From Argentina anserina (lineage: Eukaryota > Streptophyta > Magnoliopsida > Rosales > Rosaceae): a stretch of DNA of 64,000 bases. The first letter of the stretch is position 1. Each line of letters begins with the position of its first letter. This document shows, piece by piece, positions 10,600-22,177 of this stretch. The notes under the pieces were generated by a model. The model made no database searches. It saw only the letters and a program-made list of their open reading frames with translations, and was not told the DNA's origin. Both the position numbers and the translations under genes were made by a program. The stretch is taken from assembly GCF_933775445.1 (NCBI RefSeq), contig NC_065872.1:13516001-13580000 (forward strand), written 5' to 3'.

Positions 10600-10768
10600 T
10601 GTTAGCATGAGTCAACAAACAACAAACAGATCTCACCAACCAAATCTATAGCCGTACTAATTGACAAATATGTATTTGGTTTCATACTAGATAAATAGTA
10701 GTTTAGATTTCTATAAATACCTTGTAATTGTTCATATCAATTAAGAGAGAATATATACCTTTTCTACT
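10600..10768 (+). repeat. 3' LTR of the copia element
   Basis: 169 bases, collinear with the 5' LTR, starting TGTTAGCATGAG and ending TTTTCTACT before the AGAGG duplication. Most differences cluster where the 5' LTR reads AAATCTGTATTTA and this copy AAATAGTAGTTTA. Confidence 0.9.
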
Positions 10769-10773
10769 AGAGG

Positions 10774-13420
10774 AGCAACTAGCTACTACGTACAATTGTT
10801 CAAAACCTATTATTGTTCTTTCAAGACTAGCAAATGAATTAAGTAGCGATGTGTATTTCTTTATCTGCCTGATTATTTTTTTAATGACGATCGAATTCAT
10901 ATACGAGTCACATTGTTAACCTTGTTATGAGGTTTACCGATCACACAGATTGATTCAGCACATTAGTTTTTTTTTTGTCTTATCAATATAGGGAGATCGA
11001 TGTTGTAATCGACAATAGATAACTATCAACTGAATAGTGCGATGATCGCGAAGTTATCAATGTACAAAACATACAGAATAATTAAACAATCTAATTACGT
11101 ATGGTTTTCGAGGAATCCTTAATTTCAACCAATATGGAATGAGTGAAGCTCCATTTTCCATTTTCAACCAAGTTGGTCACTCATTCTAAAAACTTTCTTT
11201 GTGTCTAGTATAAAGTTTTGCCTGATTGAATTTTTTTTTCTCCTATTTCGATTCTTGTTTATAAGCGCAATGCACGTGTTTCTGGCTTCATATGTGGGAA
11301 TACAATATTTAGTTCAACACTCCATTCAACCATTCTAAATCACATTTATTCAAACGTTAGTTCGAGGCTTGTACTTTAGTCAAGAAAATGCATAATAAAA
11401 GATTGATTGCTTAGAGATTAATGTATAATCATATGTACACAAGTCCTAATTAATCCTATCAAATACGGAGCATCAATCCCAAGTTCTTGCGTTTTTGGCA
11501 TGGCTTCATTTTGTGAGTGGTAGTCACAAACCCTTTCGTATATATTTGACCCTTGGGTGTACGGAATCCATGGATTCAGCATCAACGAGTCAAGTTAGGA
11601 ATATTGAAATGTTGATAGTGCCCTTTAACGTTATTAATTTATAATCTTATCTTAAACCATTGTCAAACTTTAAATAAAGCAAGAGAGGCATGAAAAAAAC
11701 ATCACACAACTAAAAACAAAGTGAATGTGTTACATCAAATGAGTAGATAAATTTTGTGGTAGCTTAAAAGTTGGTCAAAAAAAAACCGATTTTGGTGTTT
11801 AGAGTTACCTTTTCTTTTTTGTCAATTCCTTGATTACTACAGTTCCATAATCAAATCAACGGTAGGTTTACTGAGACCCGTTACCTCTTGTTTCATTATC
11901 ATCTTAAAAATGATAACATCTACGTACTTTATGAACCATTTTGTAATGTTTAACCTAATTTTCAACCATGATGCATTACTTGGTCATAACATATTCACTT
12001 TAATCCTACGTACCTGAGCTTTTGAGTGAGACCTATAAACATGAATTGATGCATAGACAACTAACTAAATTAGGCTAAAGCTTAATACTAGAAAATATGA
12101 AAGGACCAGACATTAGAGTTGTCTGAAATCTGAATGCAGTGATACACTTGTACGTGCATTCATGCATGGATCGTAGTCATCGTACATGGAAAATCAAACA
12201 CTGAACCCTAACCTCCCAAGCTCACCATGTGCCCTATCAAATCAGTATTTCAATTTGTTGCCTCCTCCTGCAACACAGAACAACTAGTTTTAATTTATAA
12301 TTGTAATATATATCAAACTATTATATGTCGAAAAAATCTGTTGTGCGCAGCTGTATGTCGTGCATACATTAAATTCCTGCCAAAACTTCACACACGGCCC
12401 CTCGTGCATCTCACGTTCCCCTTTTTTTTACATGCAAAACATTATTGTATAACATACAGTAATGTACTGCAGATGAACCCTTATATGTCGACCTCCGTTA
12501 ACTTAACTATCCGGTGAAGCTCGACCGACAACTCTGGTCAGAACCGATCAAGTTAGGTTTATCAAATTTGTTCGTTTCTTGAAGTTGTACTGCCTTAAGA
12601 TAACATCCTCCCTAACCTCAATGTACGTTTTCTTTTCGAATTTTTGGTGAGACAAACTCATGTGTTCTGTTAATGTTTCGATCGGCTAATCTCCATGCCT
12701 GATCTTATACTATTTGTATTTTTTTAGTCTTTATTTTTATTTTTTACAAATATATATAAGATTACATGTAGACTAATGAAGAATATATGAAGACATTTTA
12801 CGATTTATAAGAAAAAATATATGAAATATAATACTAGTGAGGCCTAGATCATATAGGCGTCACTTGATTGTATAATCGAATATAAATGAATCAATTAAAG
12901 TGGTGGGTACACAAAAATAATAACAAAAAAAAAAGATTACCAATCATTCAAGCTTCATCCGACGACTTTGAAATTTTAATGGGGCTCCCCTACAGAAATT
13001 GATTCCAAAACCAGTAAATGACAGAACAAGCATGGTCCATGGTGTCCAGGTAAGAGGTAGACGAAGCATCAAACTCTATCAAAGTGGGTCCTTTGGGTTC
13101 TTCCATCAGTTTCACTTGCAGTTTTGCATGTCCTCCGTTAAAAAAACTACCATGGCTTTTTTACATAGACAACAAGACTTTGCCCTATTTGTCACTACCA
13201 TGTGTATTTCTCTTCTTCATGTGTTAAACAAGTGATTGTTTTCCTTAATCCGAAGCAGCATTATTTTGTGATTAGAAATCATCTCCTGCTTTCCTTTCTC
13301 TCCATTTGTTTTCTGTGTCAGAATACAAGAAGAGCCAGCCATAAAAGTAAAAGGCATATAGCAGAGAGAAGAAGGGAAAAAAAAAAAAGTGAAAAGAACC
13401 TGAGATTTGGGGTTAGAGAA
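10774..13420. other. Intergenic region and probable WNK promoter/5' UTR, no other gene seen
   Basis: About 2.6 kb of AT-rich DNA with only short, domainless frames. The last 150-200 bases, with an A-rich, GAGAGAAGAAGG-like stretch just before the ATG at 13421, are probably the WNK 5' UTR. No TATA box could be assigned with confidence. Confidence 0.45.
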
Positions 13421-16157
13421 ATGAATGGTCTCTCACATCTGGAACCGGATTACTCTGAGTTTGTTGAAGTAGATCCAACTGGTAGATATGGAAGAGTAAG
13501 CTATTAATTGTCTATCTCTCTCTAAACTTTCTCTATGTTTCTGTGTCTTTGAACTCTGTCATCTGCTTGGAAATTGGTCCTGAGTAGGTGTTTGTTTTGG
13601 TTGCAGTACAATGAAATCCTAGGCAAAGGAGCTTCAAAGACAGTGTATGTACTCAATGCTCTTGTCTTTCTTACAATTTGATGAGAACCCAATTTGGGTT
13701 TCCCAAAGTTTGTGATTTTTTTTTTGAGTATTTGGGGGTTGGATTTGATTGGTGCAGTTACCGAGCATTTGATGAGTATGATGGGATTGAAGTTGCTTGG
13801 AACCAGGTCAAGCTTTATGATTTTCTTCAAAGTCCTGAAGATCTTGAGAGGCTGTACTGTGAAATTCACCTCCTCAAGACACTCAAGCACAAGAACATTA
13901 TGAAGTTCTACACTTCTTGGGTTGACACTTCAAAAAGGAACATCAATTTTGTAACTGAAATGTTCACTTCTGGGACTCTTAAGCAGTGAGTGTATTGTGA
14001 TTTGATACCAGAGAAAGAAAAGTTTGGGTCTTTTTGCTCCAAAATCCATTACATGGGCTCAATTTGTTAATAATCTGTTTTGGGTTTTCTAGGTACAGAT
14101 TAAAGCACAAGAGAGTTAACATCAGAGCTGTGAAGCATTGGTGTAGGCAGATCTTGGGAGGACTTCTGTATCTGCATAGCCATGACCCGCCTGTGATTCA
14201 TAGAGATCTCAAATGTGACAACATCTTTGTTAATGGAAATCAAGGGGAAGTGAAGATTGGTGATCTTGGTCTAGCAGCGATCTTAAGGAAATCACAGCAT
14301 GCTGCTCATTGTGTTGGTAAATTCAACCATTCCTACTATGCAGAATTCAAAATTATGTTGATTTGGTAATCTGTAAATGATTGGAATAAAGTTTTGTGCT
14401 TAGAACTTGATATGCGTTTTAGATTCCTTTTTCCTTGTTGTTAAGTAGGGACACCAGAGTTTATGGCACCAGAAGTGTATGAAGAGGAATATAATGAGCT
14501 AGTTGACATATATTCGTTTGGGATGTGCGTTTTGGAAATGGTGACTTTTGAATATCCTTATAGTGAATGCACTCATCCTGCTCAGATCTACAAGAAAGTT
14601 GTTTCAGTAAGAGGATCTCTTTCTATAAATCTCTTTCCGACTTTCTCTTTCTCTCCATTTAGTAGCATGCCTTTTCTATTGGAAAATTTGAGTAAAAGAT
14701 TCCTTTTGACATTTTTTTAGGGAAAAAAGCCAGATGCTTTGTACAAAGTGAAAGATCCTGAAGTAAGGAAGTTTGTAGAGAAATGCTTGGTAACCGCATC
14801 TCTGAGGCTTTCTGCAATTGAGCTTTTGAACGATGATTTTCTTCGAGTAGACGAATGTGAATATGATTTGAGGCCAGTGAATTACGGTAGACAGCTTGAT
14901 GACATAGGCCCCCTTGTAAGGCAGCCTCTTTACGAGGTTCATCAAAACTACAGTTCTTTTAGTAATGGATACACGAATGGTTATGGTTTTGATTCCCAAA
15001 ACGAATGGGGGTATCATCCTTTTGAGGTTGAATCAAGTGGAATAGACCTCTTTGAGCACCGCGATGATGATGAACATGGTGAAGATGTGGACATAAGTAT
15101 TCGAGGGAAGCGAAAAGACGAAGATGGTAGCATCATCCTGAGACTTAGAATTGCAGATAAAGAAGGTTGGGTTTGTCTTTAATTTGTTTCTAAAAGTTTA
15201 TATATAAATATGTATGCTTTTGATTTTGAAAGTTAAATGTAGCATTATAGTTCTCTTATTTTTGCAGGACATATACGGAAGATTTATTTCCCATTTGACA
15301 TTGAGACGGATACAGCACTGAGTGTTGCAACTGAAATGGTGGCAGAGTTGGATATCACTGATCATGATGTAACCGAAATAGCAGATATGATTGATGGGGA
15401 AATTGCTTCCTTGGTACCTGATTGGCAGTCCGGGCCAGGAATTGTCGAAACACCACGTTTTTCTAATCAAAATGTCTGTCAAAATTGTGTTTCCAACCAC
15501 ACCTCTAGTGGTTCCTTCATGGAGTTTCTGTCTAATAACCCCGGGGCTACTCAAGGTTGTGCACACGGATGTACTTCAATGCATGGTCGTTTTGAGGAGA
15601 TTACATACCAAGAAGACGAGTTGAAGCATCGTGTGACCGGGGATATACCAAATGAATCAAACCAATCAAACTGCCTACATTACCAAGAAATCTGGGGACA
15701 GCATGAGAGTCGTGAGCTAAGTTCAGTGGGCTCTGGACAGAGCCATTCAGATGAAGAATATGAAAAAATGAATCACTTAGACACAGTCATGCAGGATCTT
15801 AAAATGGACAATGCCATTACTTCTGATGCAAGAAATTCTCTCCGGAATTTATCTGGTTCACATCCCTTTTCCACTGTCCCTTCGATCTACTATGACATCT
15901 CTGCCAATTCTGAGCACGAAATTCAGAAGGAACTGAGGTGGCTAAAAGCAAAGCACCAGATTGAGTTGAGGGAACTTAAAGATCAGCAGTTGGGAATTGT
16001 CTCAAAATCTTCAAATAAAGAACAGGAAAGAGAAAATGGGAGCTTATCATGTCTACTCTCAAACACCATGAAAGGGAACTATGACAGGAATTTAAGTTTT
16101 AATTGCCTTCCTAGTCCTAATAAGAGCAGCCCCGGTTCGGATACCCAAAGGGTCTGA
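13421..16157 (+). CDS. WNK (with-no-lysine) serine/threonine kinase, WNK1/WNK9-like, seven coding exons
   Basis: Exons with GT-AG borders and consistent phase: 13421-13495, 13607-13644, 13758-13985, 14093-14316, 14449-14606, 14721-15165 and 15268-16157, giving 685 residues. The kinase domain spans about residues 25-280. The glycine loop is GKGASKTVY (Lys36), and the usual strand-3 lysine is replaced (AWNQV, Asn53), which defines the WNK family. HRDLKCDN (Asp152), DLG (171-173) and GTPEFMAPE follow. A second conserved domain at about 379-440 ([20 protein letters not shown]) matches the OSR1_C/PF2-like module after WNK kinase domains. WNKs regulate ion transport, flowering time and stress signalling in the cytosol. 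The TGA at 16155-16157 looks premature, because the same frame runs on for 46 clean codons (next entry). Confidence 0.92.
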
Positions 16158-16298
16158 AAATGTGAGGCGATATTGGAGTCTCCTGATGCAGAAGAGGAGG
16201 ATGTGGGTACTGCCAACAGTTTCTATGTCAAATCGCAGTTGCTTCCACACTCTCTTTGCAGGACAGTTTCTCTCCCCGTTGATGCTGTTGATACATGA
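16158..16298 (+). pseudogene. In-frame continuation of the WNK C-terminus after the TGA
   Basis: Directly after the TGA the same frame has 46 sense codons, then TGA at 16296-16298. The text includes CEAILESPDAEEEDVG and LPHSLCRTVSLPVDAVDT. It is acidic then serine-rich, not random 3' UTR, and resembles from memory the conserved C-terminal tail of WNK1-like proteins. A nonsense substitution (for example CGA to TGA), a polymorphism, readthrough or a sequence error could explain it. With this tail the protein would have about 732 residues. Confidence 0.65.
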
Positions 16299-17199
16299 AC
16301 TTGCATAGGTACAAACATTTGTATGCTTTCACTAAGTCCATGCCGGTAGAATTAAATTTTCTTGACTAAGAGATATGGCTGTCTGATGTAATTGGATGGC
16401 ATGATAATGTATATCAGTATTTATATGAATTATGAGGGAAAATGAAAGTTTTGAGGCCTATAATATTCTTCCTGTTCCGGTCCATCTTCCTATTTCTGTT
16501 GATATCAGTAGTTAAGTATAGGTGTGATCAATGACTCAATGAGGAATGTACCGACTGAAGGCAGTCTCTATGCTTGTCACCCCAAACCCCCAAAATTCAA
16601 AACTTCAAACGGACACTTGTAAACCCCCAAGAAATCGTTCTGATCTGAAATGGCCAGCTCTGATTCCACTGTCTCTCTTCCTCCATCGGCTCCTCTCTCC
16701 GTCACTCTTCCTCTCTCCATACTGCTCCCTTGGCTTTATTCTCTCCATTCTTTCTTCCGAAAAGTCTAACCTTTTGTTTGTTTTGCTGTAAAAGGATTTG
16801 AACTTGAAACTTGTATGATTGCAGACAACGAAGGAGAATCTGGCACCAGTTGCCTGCAAGACTGAGGTAACCCAACAATGGTTTGAACTTGGATTTTGTG
16901 AACTTGAATGCTCCATGTTTGTCTAGTTGGCGTATTCAATTCCTAATGTGTAAAGATTTATGCTTTCTGTGTTCAAAAAATTGTTAAATTTTACTTTTTA
17001 CTGTGTTCCTCGCCACACAAAGACAATTTGTTGTAAATCTGTGTGGGTTTCTAATTCCTCTACATACTACAAAACGGACTTGGGAGGGGACTAGATTTTT
17101 TAAGCTGTTTATATCTGAAGAAACATTGTTATTCATTAGTGCAGTAAGTACAACCGGATGCTTACAGTGTTAATTCCGAAATTAATAAATGAGAATTTG
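16299..17199. other. WNK 3' region and 5' debris of the PP2C remnant
   Basis: No intact gene. The first 150-250 bases are probably WNK 3' UTR. Around 16550-16920 there are CT-rich and exon-like bits (an AG-bordered piece with GTAACC after it near 16824-16866) that may be the decayed 5' end of the PP2C gene downstream. Confidence 0.35.
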
Positions 17200-17214
17200 T
17201 TTGGTTTCATCTGT

Positions 17215-18215
17215 AGGTCATGCTAGGAGAAACTGTGATTAAATCTGAAGGAGAACTTAAAGTAAGCTTCGGCTATCAATATGATGGTGACAGAGTCGGT
17301 TCTTATGAGGCATCGAATGGATTTAAAATTCTGCTTGATCTCCGAAGGAACAGCAGCTTCTCTTGCTTTCCGGAGCTGCATTAAGTGCAATGCCACTCTG
17401 GCAAACACTAATATCTGCAATGGTTTGATAGGGGAAGAAATACTTCCTACTTGGGACTCCCCTAATTCCTTTCGGAAGGTACCCTCTTCGCCAGGGTTGT
17501 ATGATATTATCATCATCTCTTCAGAGTAGTATGTCAAACTTGAGTTGCAGACTTGGAGTCCATCTACGCCCGAGTCTGATTAATGATGAAATCTATGAGT
17601 CCTACTTCCAAAGGTGAAGGTTTCCTCAGTCCCATGGAAATCAAGTGGCAGGTGGAGCTACTGGTGAAGACAGGGTCTAAGCGATTTGTTTCCGAAGTAC
17701 AAATGTCAACTGATTCATTCAGGCATGGGGTACTCGATAGCTCTTAGTCAGGCCGAAAATGATTTTCTATACATGGTCGAGCAGGAAATGGAGGATCGCC
17801 CTGACTTGGTTTCTGACTTTCTGTTGGGTCTTGTGTTCTGGTTGTGCTTCTTCATGGGAATGATTTTTGTAGACTTAATTAAGGTGACAGCCGGGCTGTT
17901 TTAGCAACAAGATGGTGATGGCGATTCCTTGAATCGGAGTGAGAGACTGAAAGCTGTCCAGGTTGATGATGAAGTTGAAAGAATGAGAGCTGTGTGTGAG
18001 GATCCTGTTGACCCCATGCCCATTGTGGCTGGAAAAATTATAGGGAAATTGAAGGTCACTCGAGCTTTTGGAGTTGGTTACTTAAAAATCATGGTTTTCT
18101 TTTTGCGCTATTTGGCTGTTCTTTTTTACTTATTAACTGATAGGGTCACCTGTGAAACCTCTTGCGTGGCAGAGTTGAGATTTGAAACAGCGCCATCATT
18201 CCTTGAGAAGATATG
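17215..18215 (+). pseudogene. POLTERGEIST-like (PLL-type) PP2C phosphatase remnant
   Basis: Fragments in correct order but different frames recall plant POL/PLL phosphatases. CNATLANTNICNGLIGEE, with PTWDSPNSFRKVPSSP, lies in the N-terminal part (17281-17529). QVAGGATGEDRV follows near 17645-17680. ENDFLYMVEQEMEDRPDLVS and a decayed VLLHGNDF segment come next (17750-17860). DEVERMRAVCEDPVDPMPIV with GKLKVTRAFGVGYLK, a PP2C motif, is at 17960-18090. Stops, frame changes and missing catalytic segments, including the usual DGFNG metal-binding region, show it is dead. PLLs act at the plasma membrane in stem-cell signalling. Confidence 0.8.
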
Positions 18216-18456
18216 AAGCTCACAATATGAATGCCACTAATTAGACAAGTCTTAGACGTAACCATAGAAGTGATGGAACTATTCTTTACAGCTAATAACA
18301 AAGCAGATTAAAAACTCGATATACCAAACTAGAACAATTATTCAGTACTCGATGCATTTGTAGCTTTATCTCGACTACGTACTATAACTCTATAAGATTC
18401 ATGCAGGCCGTGCCCCTACTATTTCCCAAACCTCCGCCTCCGCAGCGACCACCATC
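18216..18456. other. Short intergenic stretch downstream of the glycine-rich gene
   Basis: Nothing recognisable except a probable 3' UTR of the minus-strand glycine-rich gene in its right-hand part. Confidence 0.35.
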
Positions 18457-18795
18457 TCAGCAACTACCGCCACCGCCTCCACAACCATCTCCCCCACCGC
18501 CTCCGCATCCACAACCGCTGCCTCCGTATCCACAACCACCACCAGCACCAAGACCGACGCCTTCCCATATAGCACTTCCATTACTGGCATATCCACCACG
18601 AGATCCATACCTTTTCTTCCTCTCACTCTTCTTATTGTTGCCACCATCCGCGCCACAAGCAAAAATAACCATTGATATGAGCAAGAGAGAGAAAACGACC
18701 ATGAAGAGCAACGGCATCATGTGCGTTGAGTTCTCCGGCAAAATTATGAGCCCGAGTCGATCCACTCCTAACCCTATTCCAAGCTTTCTACCCAT
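18457..18795 (-). CDS. Predicted secreted glycine-rich protein, 112 aa
   Basis: The minus-strand frame has a hydrophobic segment (MMPLLFMVVFSLLLISMVIF, about residues 26-45), then a small basic stretch (NNKKSERKKRYGSRGG), then a glycine-rich tail with regular cysteines (GGGCGYGGSGCGCGGGG) ending GGSC-stop. This is the layout of small glycine-rich cell-wall or secreted proteins. Translation may really start at the internal Met near residue 26, which would make the hydrophobic run a true signal peptide. The glycine tail is low complexity, so homology cannot be argued from it. Function is unknown. Confidence 0.55.
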   Translation of the reverse strand: MGRKLGIGLGVDRLGLIILPENSTHMMPLLFMVVFSLLLISMVIFACGADGGNNKKSERKKRYGSRGGYASNGSAIWEGVGLGAGGGCGYGGSGCGCGGGGGDGCGGGGGSC

Positions 18796-19173
18796 CTGTT
18801 TGTAATCAAATATTCAAATTCAAATCTCTATGTTCATTCAGTATTGAATGTATAGTTACATGCATATATAGATCAAGAAGCCTCACCCACTTAATGATTG
18901 TAATTAACTTCTTACCTACACTTATGACCTTCACATCGCTACAGTTGATGCATGAATTATGCCATGCAAAAAATAGAAAAAGTCATGCATCAGTAGGATA
19001 ACTAGATAAGTTTCATAACTAAGAATGGAATTATACCTAATACTACTAGATGTGGATGCCCTCTGCATTTATTGCATATAAACTAGAGCAAGTTTTCAAC
19101 GTTGGTAGTTCAAAGGATCCCTGAAACTCCGAGAGGCTATGTTTGGGAGATTTTAAAGATGACACATTCTTTA
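18796..19173. other. Intergenic, no gene seen
   Basis: AT-rich. It probably contains the promoter of the minus-strand glycine-rich gene, then ends at the 8-bp target site of the hAT-like element (19174-19181). Confidence 0.35.
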
Positions 19174-19181
19174 CGTAGAAA

Positions 19182-21571
19182 TAGGGCTCGTTAACAGGCC
19201 AGGTCGAAACTTAGTACTGTACATTTAAATAAGTGACAAGTCAGACCAGGTATTTTCACAAATATGAAGATCTAAGGCTACCCACCTAAAGCGGGTTTTG
19301 TGTGCTTTTGAGGGCTTGTATTAGAAAAAAAATATAATACTCTTATTTAAGGTGTTGGAGCAATAAAAGAATAATTAGAAAAAAAAAAGTTCACAAATAA
19401 TTCTAGTTTTGAAATATTATCGATCAACATTAATAGATGTGATCGATATATATATTTAGGGACCCTGTAAAAATTTTGTCCGTTTTGAACACAGTTTGAC
19501 CGTCCGTACCTACGGTCAACCAAAAAAGATATGTTTTGACATAATAAAACCTCATTGACCGGGACTTTGCCAAATGAGTTTCCTCGTTGCGACCATGCAA
19601 AATCGATGACAAAAATTAGATGATTTCAAATATGTAAACAGCTTTCGGCATTCGCATCTTGGTAATTGGTCATCCCTTATGACATATTAGTGGTGTTTTT
19701 TGTTTACCGGAAATTCCGACGGTCAACGAGGTCTGAATTGAATGAAATTTTAAAATGGTCACTAAATATATATATAGATCACATCGGATGGTGTCGATTA
19801 ATTCCAAAAAGTTTCCTTCATATAGTCGTTTCATAATGCAATAGTTTTCTTATAAACCTAATATATGTTTAGTGAACACTTTGGCGATCGATAACTCCAG
19901 TTTGAAATATGGTCGATCGACATAGAAAATGTGATCGGTATATATATTTAGTGAACCCGTAAAAATTTCATCAGTTTTAGACATGGTTTGACCGTCAGTA
20001 CCTATGGTCAGCCAAAAAAGAGGCGTTTTGACATATTAAAACCCCCCATTGATCGGGTTTTGCCAAATAAGTTTCCTAGGTGCGACCGCCCACGATCAGT
20101 GACAAAAATTAGGTGATTTCAGATATGCAAACGACTTTCAGCGTTCACATTTTTGTAATGGATCCTCATTTATGGCATATTAGTGATTTTGATTAATCCC
20201 GAGAAGTTTCTTCATGCAGTCACTTCATAATGCGATAGTTATTTTAAACCCAGTATAAAAAAGTTATGATACATTAGTGGACACTTAGGCGATCGACAAC
20301 TCCAGTTCGAAATATGGTCAATCAACACCAGCAGATGTGATCGGTATATATATTTAGGGACCCCGTAAAAATTTCGTCCATTTTGGACATGGTTTTACTA
20401 TTCATACCTACGGTCAACCAATAAAGAGACGTTTTGACATATTGAAACCTCATTGACCGGAGATTTGCTAAATAGGTTTCTTTAGTCGCACGATAGGTAA
20501 TAAAAATTAGGTGATTTCATATACGCCGATAGGCTTTCGGCGTTCACATCTTTGTAATGGATACTCCCTTATTGCATATTAGTGGTGTTTTCGGTTTATA
20601 GAAAATTCTGACGGTCAAACGAAGTCCGAATTGGATGAAATATTTACAGGATCACTAAATATAAGTATCGATCACATCGGTTGGTGTCAGTTAACTCCAA
20701 GAAGTTTCCTTCATATAGTCACTTCATAATGTGATAGCTTTATTTTAAACCTAGTATAAAGGTTATGATACATAAGTGGACACTTCCACGATCGACAACT
20801 CTAGTTCTAAATACGGTCGATCGACACCATCAGATGTGATCGGTATATATATTTAGGGACCCTGTAAAAATTTCGTCTGTTTTGAACATAGTTTGACCGT
20901 CCATACCTACGGTCAACAAAAAAATATGTATTTTGACATATTAAAACCCCATTGACCGGAGCTTTGCCAAATGAGTTTTCTTGGTGCGACTCCACAAGAT
21001 CGGTGACAAAAATTAGATGATTTCATATATGCAAACGGCTTTTGACATTCGCATCCTGGTAATGGGTCCTCCCTTAGGGCATATTAGTGGTGTTTTCACT
21101 TTACTGAAAATTCTAACGGTTAGACGAGGTCAGAATTAGATGAAGTTTTAACAGGGTCCCTAAATATTAATACTGATAATATCACCTGGTGTCGATTAAT
21201 CCCGAGAAGTTTACTTCATATACTTCATAATGTTACAATTTTATTTTAAATCAAGTATAAAGTTATAATATAAAAGAAATATAAAATTTGAAATATAGTA
21301 TTACTAACATATATAATATTTTATGTATAATTATCACCAAATAATTGATATATGTATAATATATTATATGCATGTATAATATTTTATTTCTTAGAAGTTT
21401 TTACGGACCGGGTCTTACGAGCTTTTAGCGGGCCGAACCGGATACCTCTAAATTAAGCCCAACCCTCTACTCACGAAAACGGGCTTTCTCGCAGGCCGGA
21501 CCGGGTAAAAGTTCATTAGACTTGCGAGATCCGCGGACTTCTCGGATCCGCGGGCTAAATGATAAGACTCA
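19182..21571 (-). mobile_element. Non-autonomous hAT-like element, copy 1, carrying four long tandem units
   Basis: Bounded by a perfect 8-bp direct repeat, CGTAGAAA (19174-19181 and 21572-21579), the target length of hAT elements. The left end TAGGGCTCGTTAAC matches, inverted, the right end of copy 2 at 38631. The right end, TTTAGCCCGCGGATCCG when complemented, matches the start of copy 2. The GC-rich subterminal regions are full of CGGGC/GCCCG words. The interior has four units whose marker GATCGGTATATATATTTAG lies at about 19441, 19933, 20339 and 20838; one unit is about 90 bp short. No transposase is encoded; short minus-strand frames recur in each unit as by-products. About 110 bp near the left end is absent from copy 2. 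Confidence 0.85.
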
Positions 21572-21579
21572 CGTAGAAA

Positions 21580-22177
21580 CAAACATTTGGTTCCTGTAAA
21601 TTTTACCATTTTTCACAAGCCCAACCGGCTTCGGCGGTTTTTACCTTCTTTTAAAATATTATAGAAATTAATTTTGATTTAGATCATGCAAGAGTCTAGT
21701 GAATTGAAATTGACAAAAGATAATGCAAAAATGCAACAGTGAGAAAAAAAATCGCATTGCTGAGCCTTAACTTCTGATTTTCTCCATCATCAACAACAAA
21801 TAGCTCTTTTCCTACACTAACGTAGCCTTAATCAGCTTTTGACCTCATTCCATATTTACCTAGTTCCTCGGTAAATGAGGACACAAAACCTGATTCTCAT
21901 CTATTCTACATCAGCTTTCCATGGTGCAATGCCACACCTTCAAGAGCTTGCTGTCAAACTAGCAATCGTTTTCGCCAACATCTTTAGCATACAACAGCAT
22001 CATTAAAAAACCAAGATAAAATTCAGAAATAAAGCACACTTAATGTTCAATTGCAGTCTCCACTTAATGATTCCATGCATTTTACGTAAATTTCTAGACA
22101 ACAATGTACAGAATACAAGAAACCAAGTGGAACCAGGAACCAAAGCTCATGCTCCACATGTAACATTTACCAAAACC
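21580..22177. other. IPMS 3' flank
   Basis: No gene. The part next to 22178 is likely the 3' UTR of the minus-strand IPMS gene. Confidence 0.45.

Larger units (their letters stand above)
5333..10768 (+). mobile_element. Complete but inactive Ty1/copia LTR retrotransposon
   Basis: Two matching 169-bp LTRs bracket the element. The 5' LTR is followed at once by TGGTATCAGAGC, complementary to the initiator methionine tRNA. AGGGGGAG precedes the 3' LTR as polypurine tract. A 5-bp duplication, AGAGG, flanks it (5328-5332 and 10769-10773). Gag, protease, integrase, reverse transcriptase and RNase H occur in that order, which is copia order. One frameshift and four in-frame stops inactivate the polyprotein. 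The LTRs differ at about six positions, five of them clustered, so the insertion is fairly recent. Confidence 0.95.
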
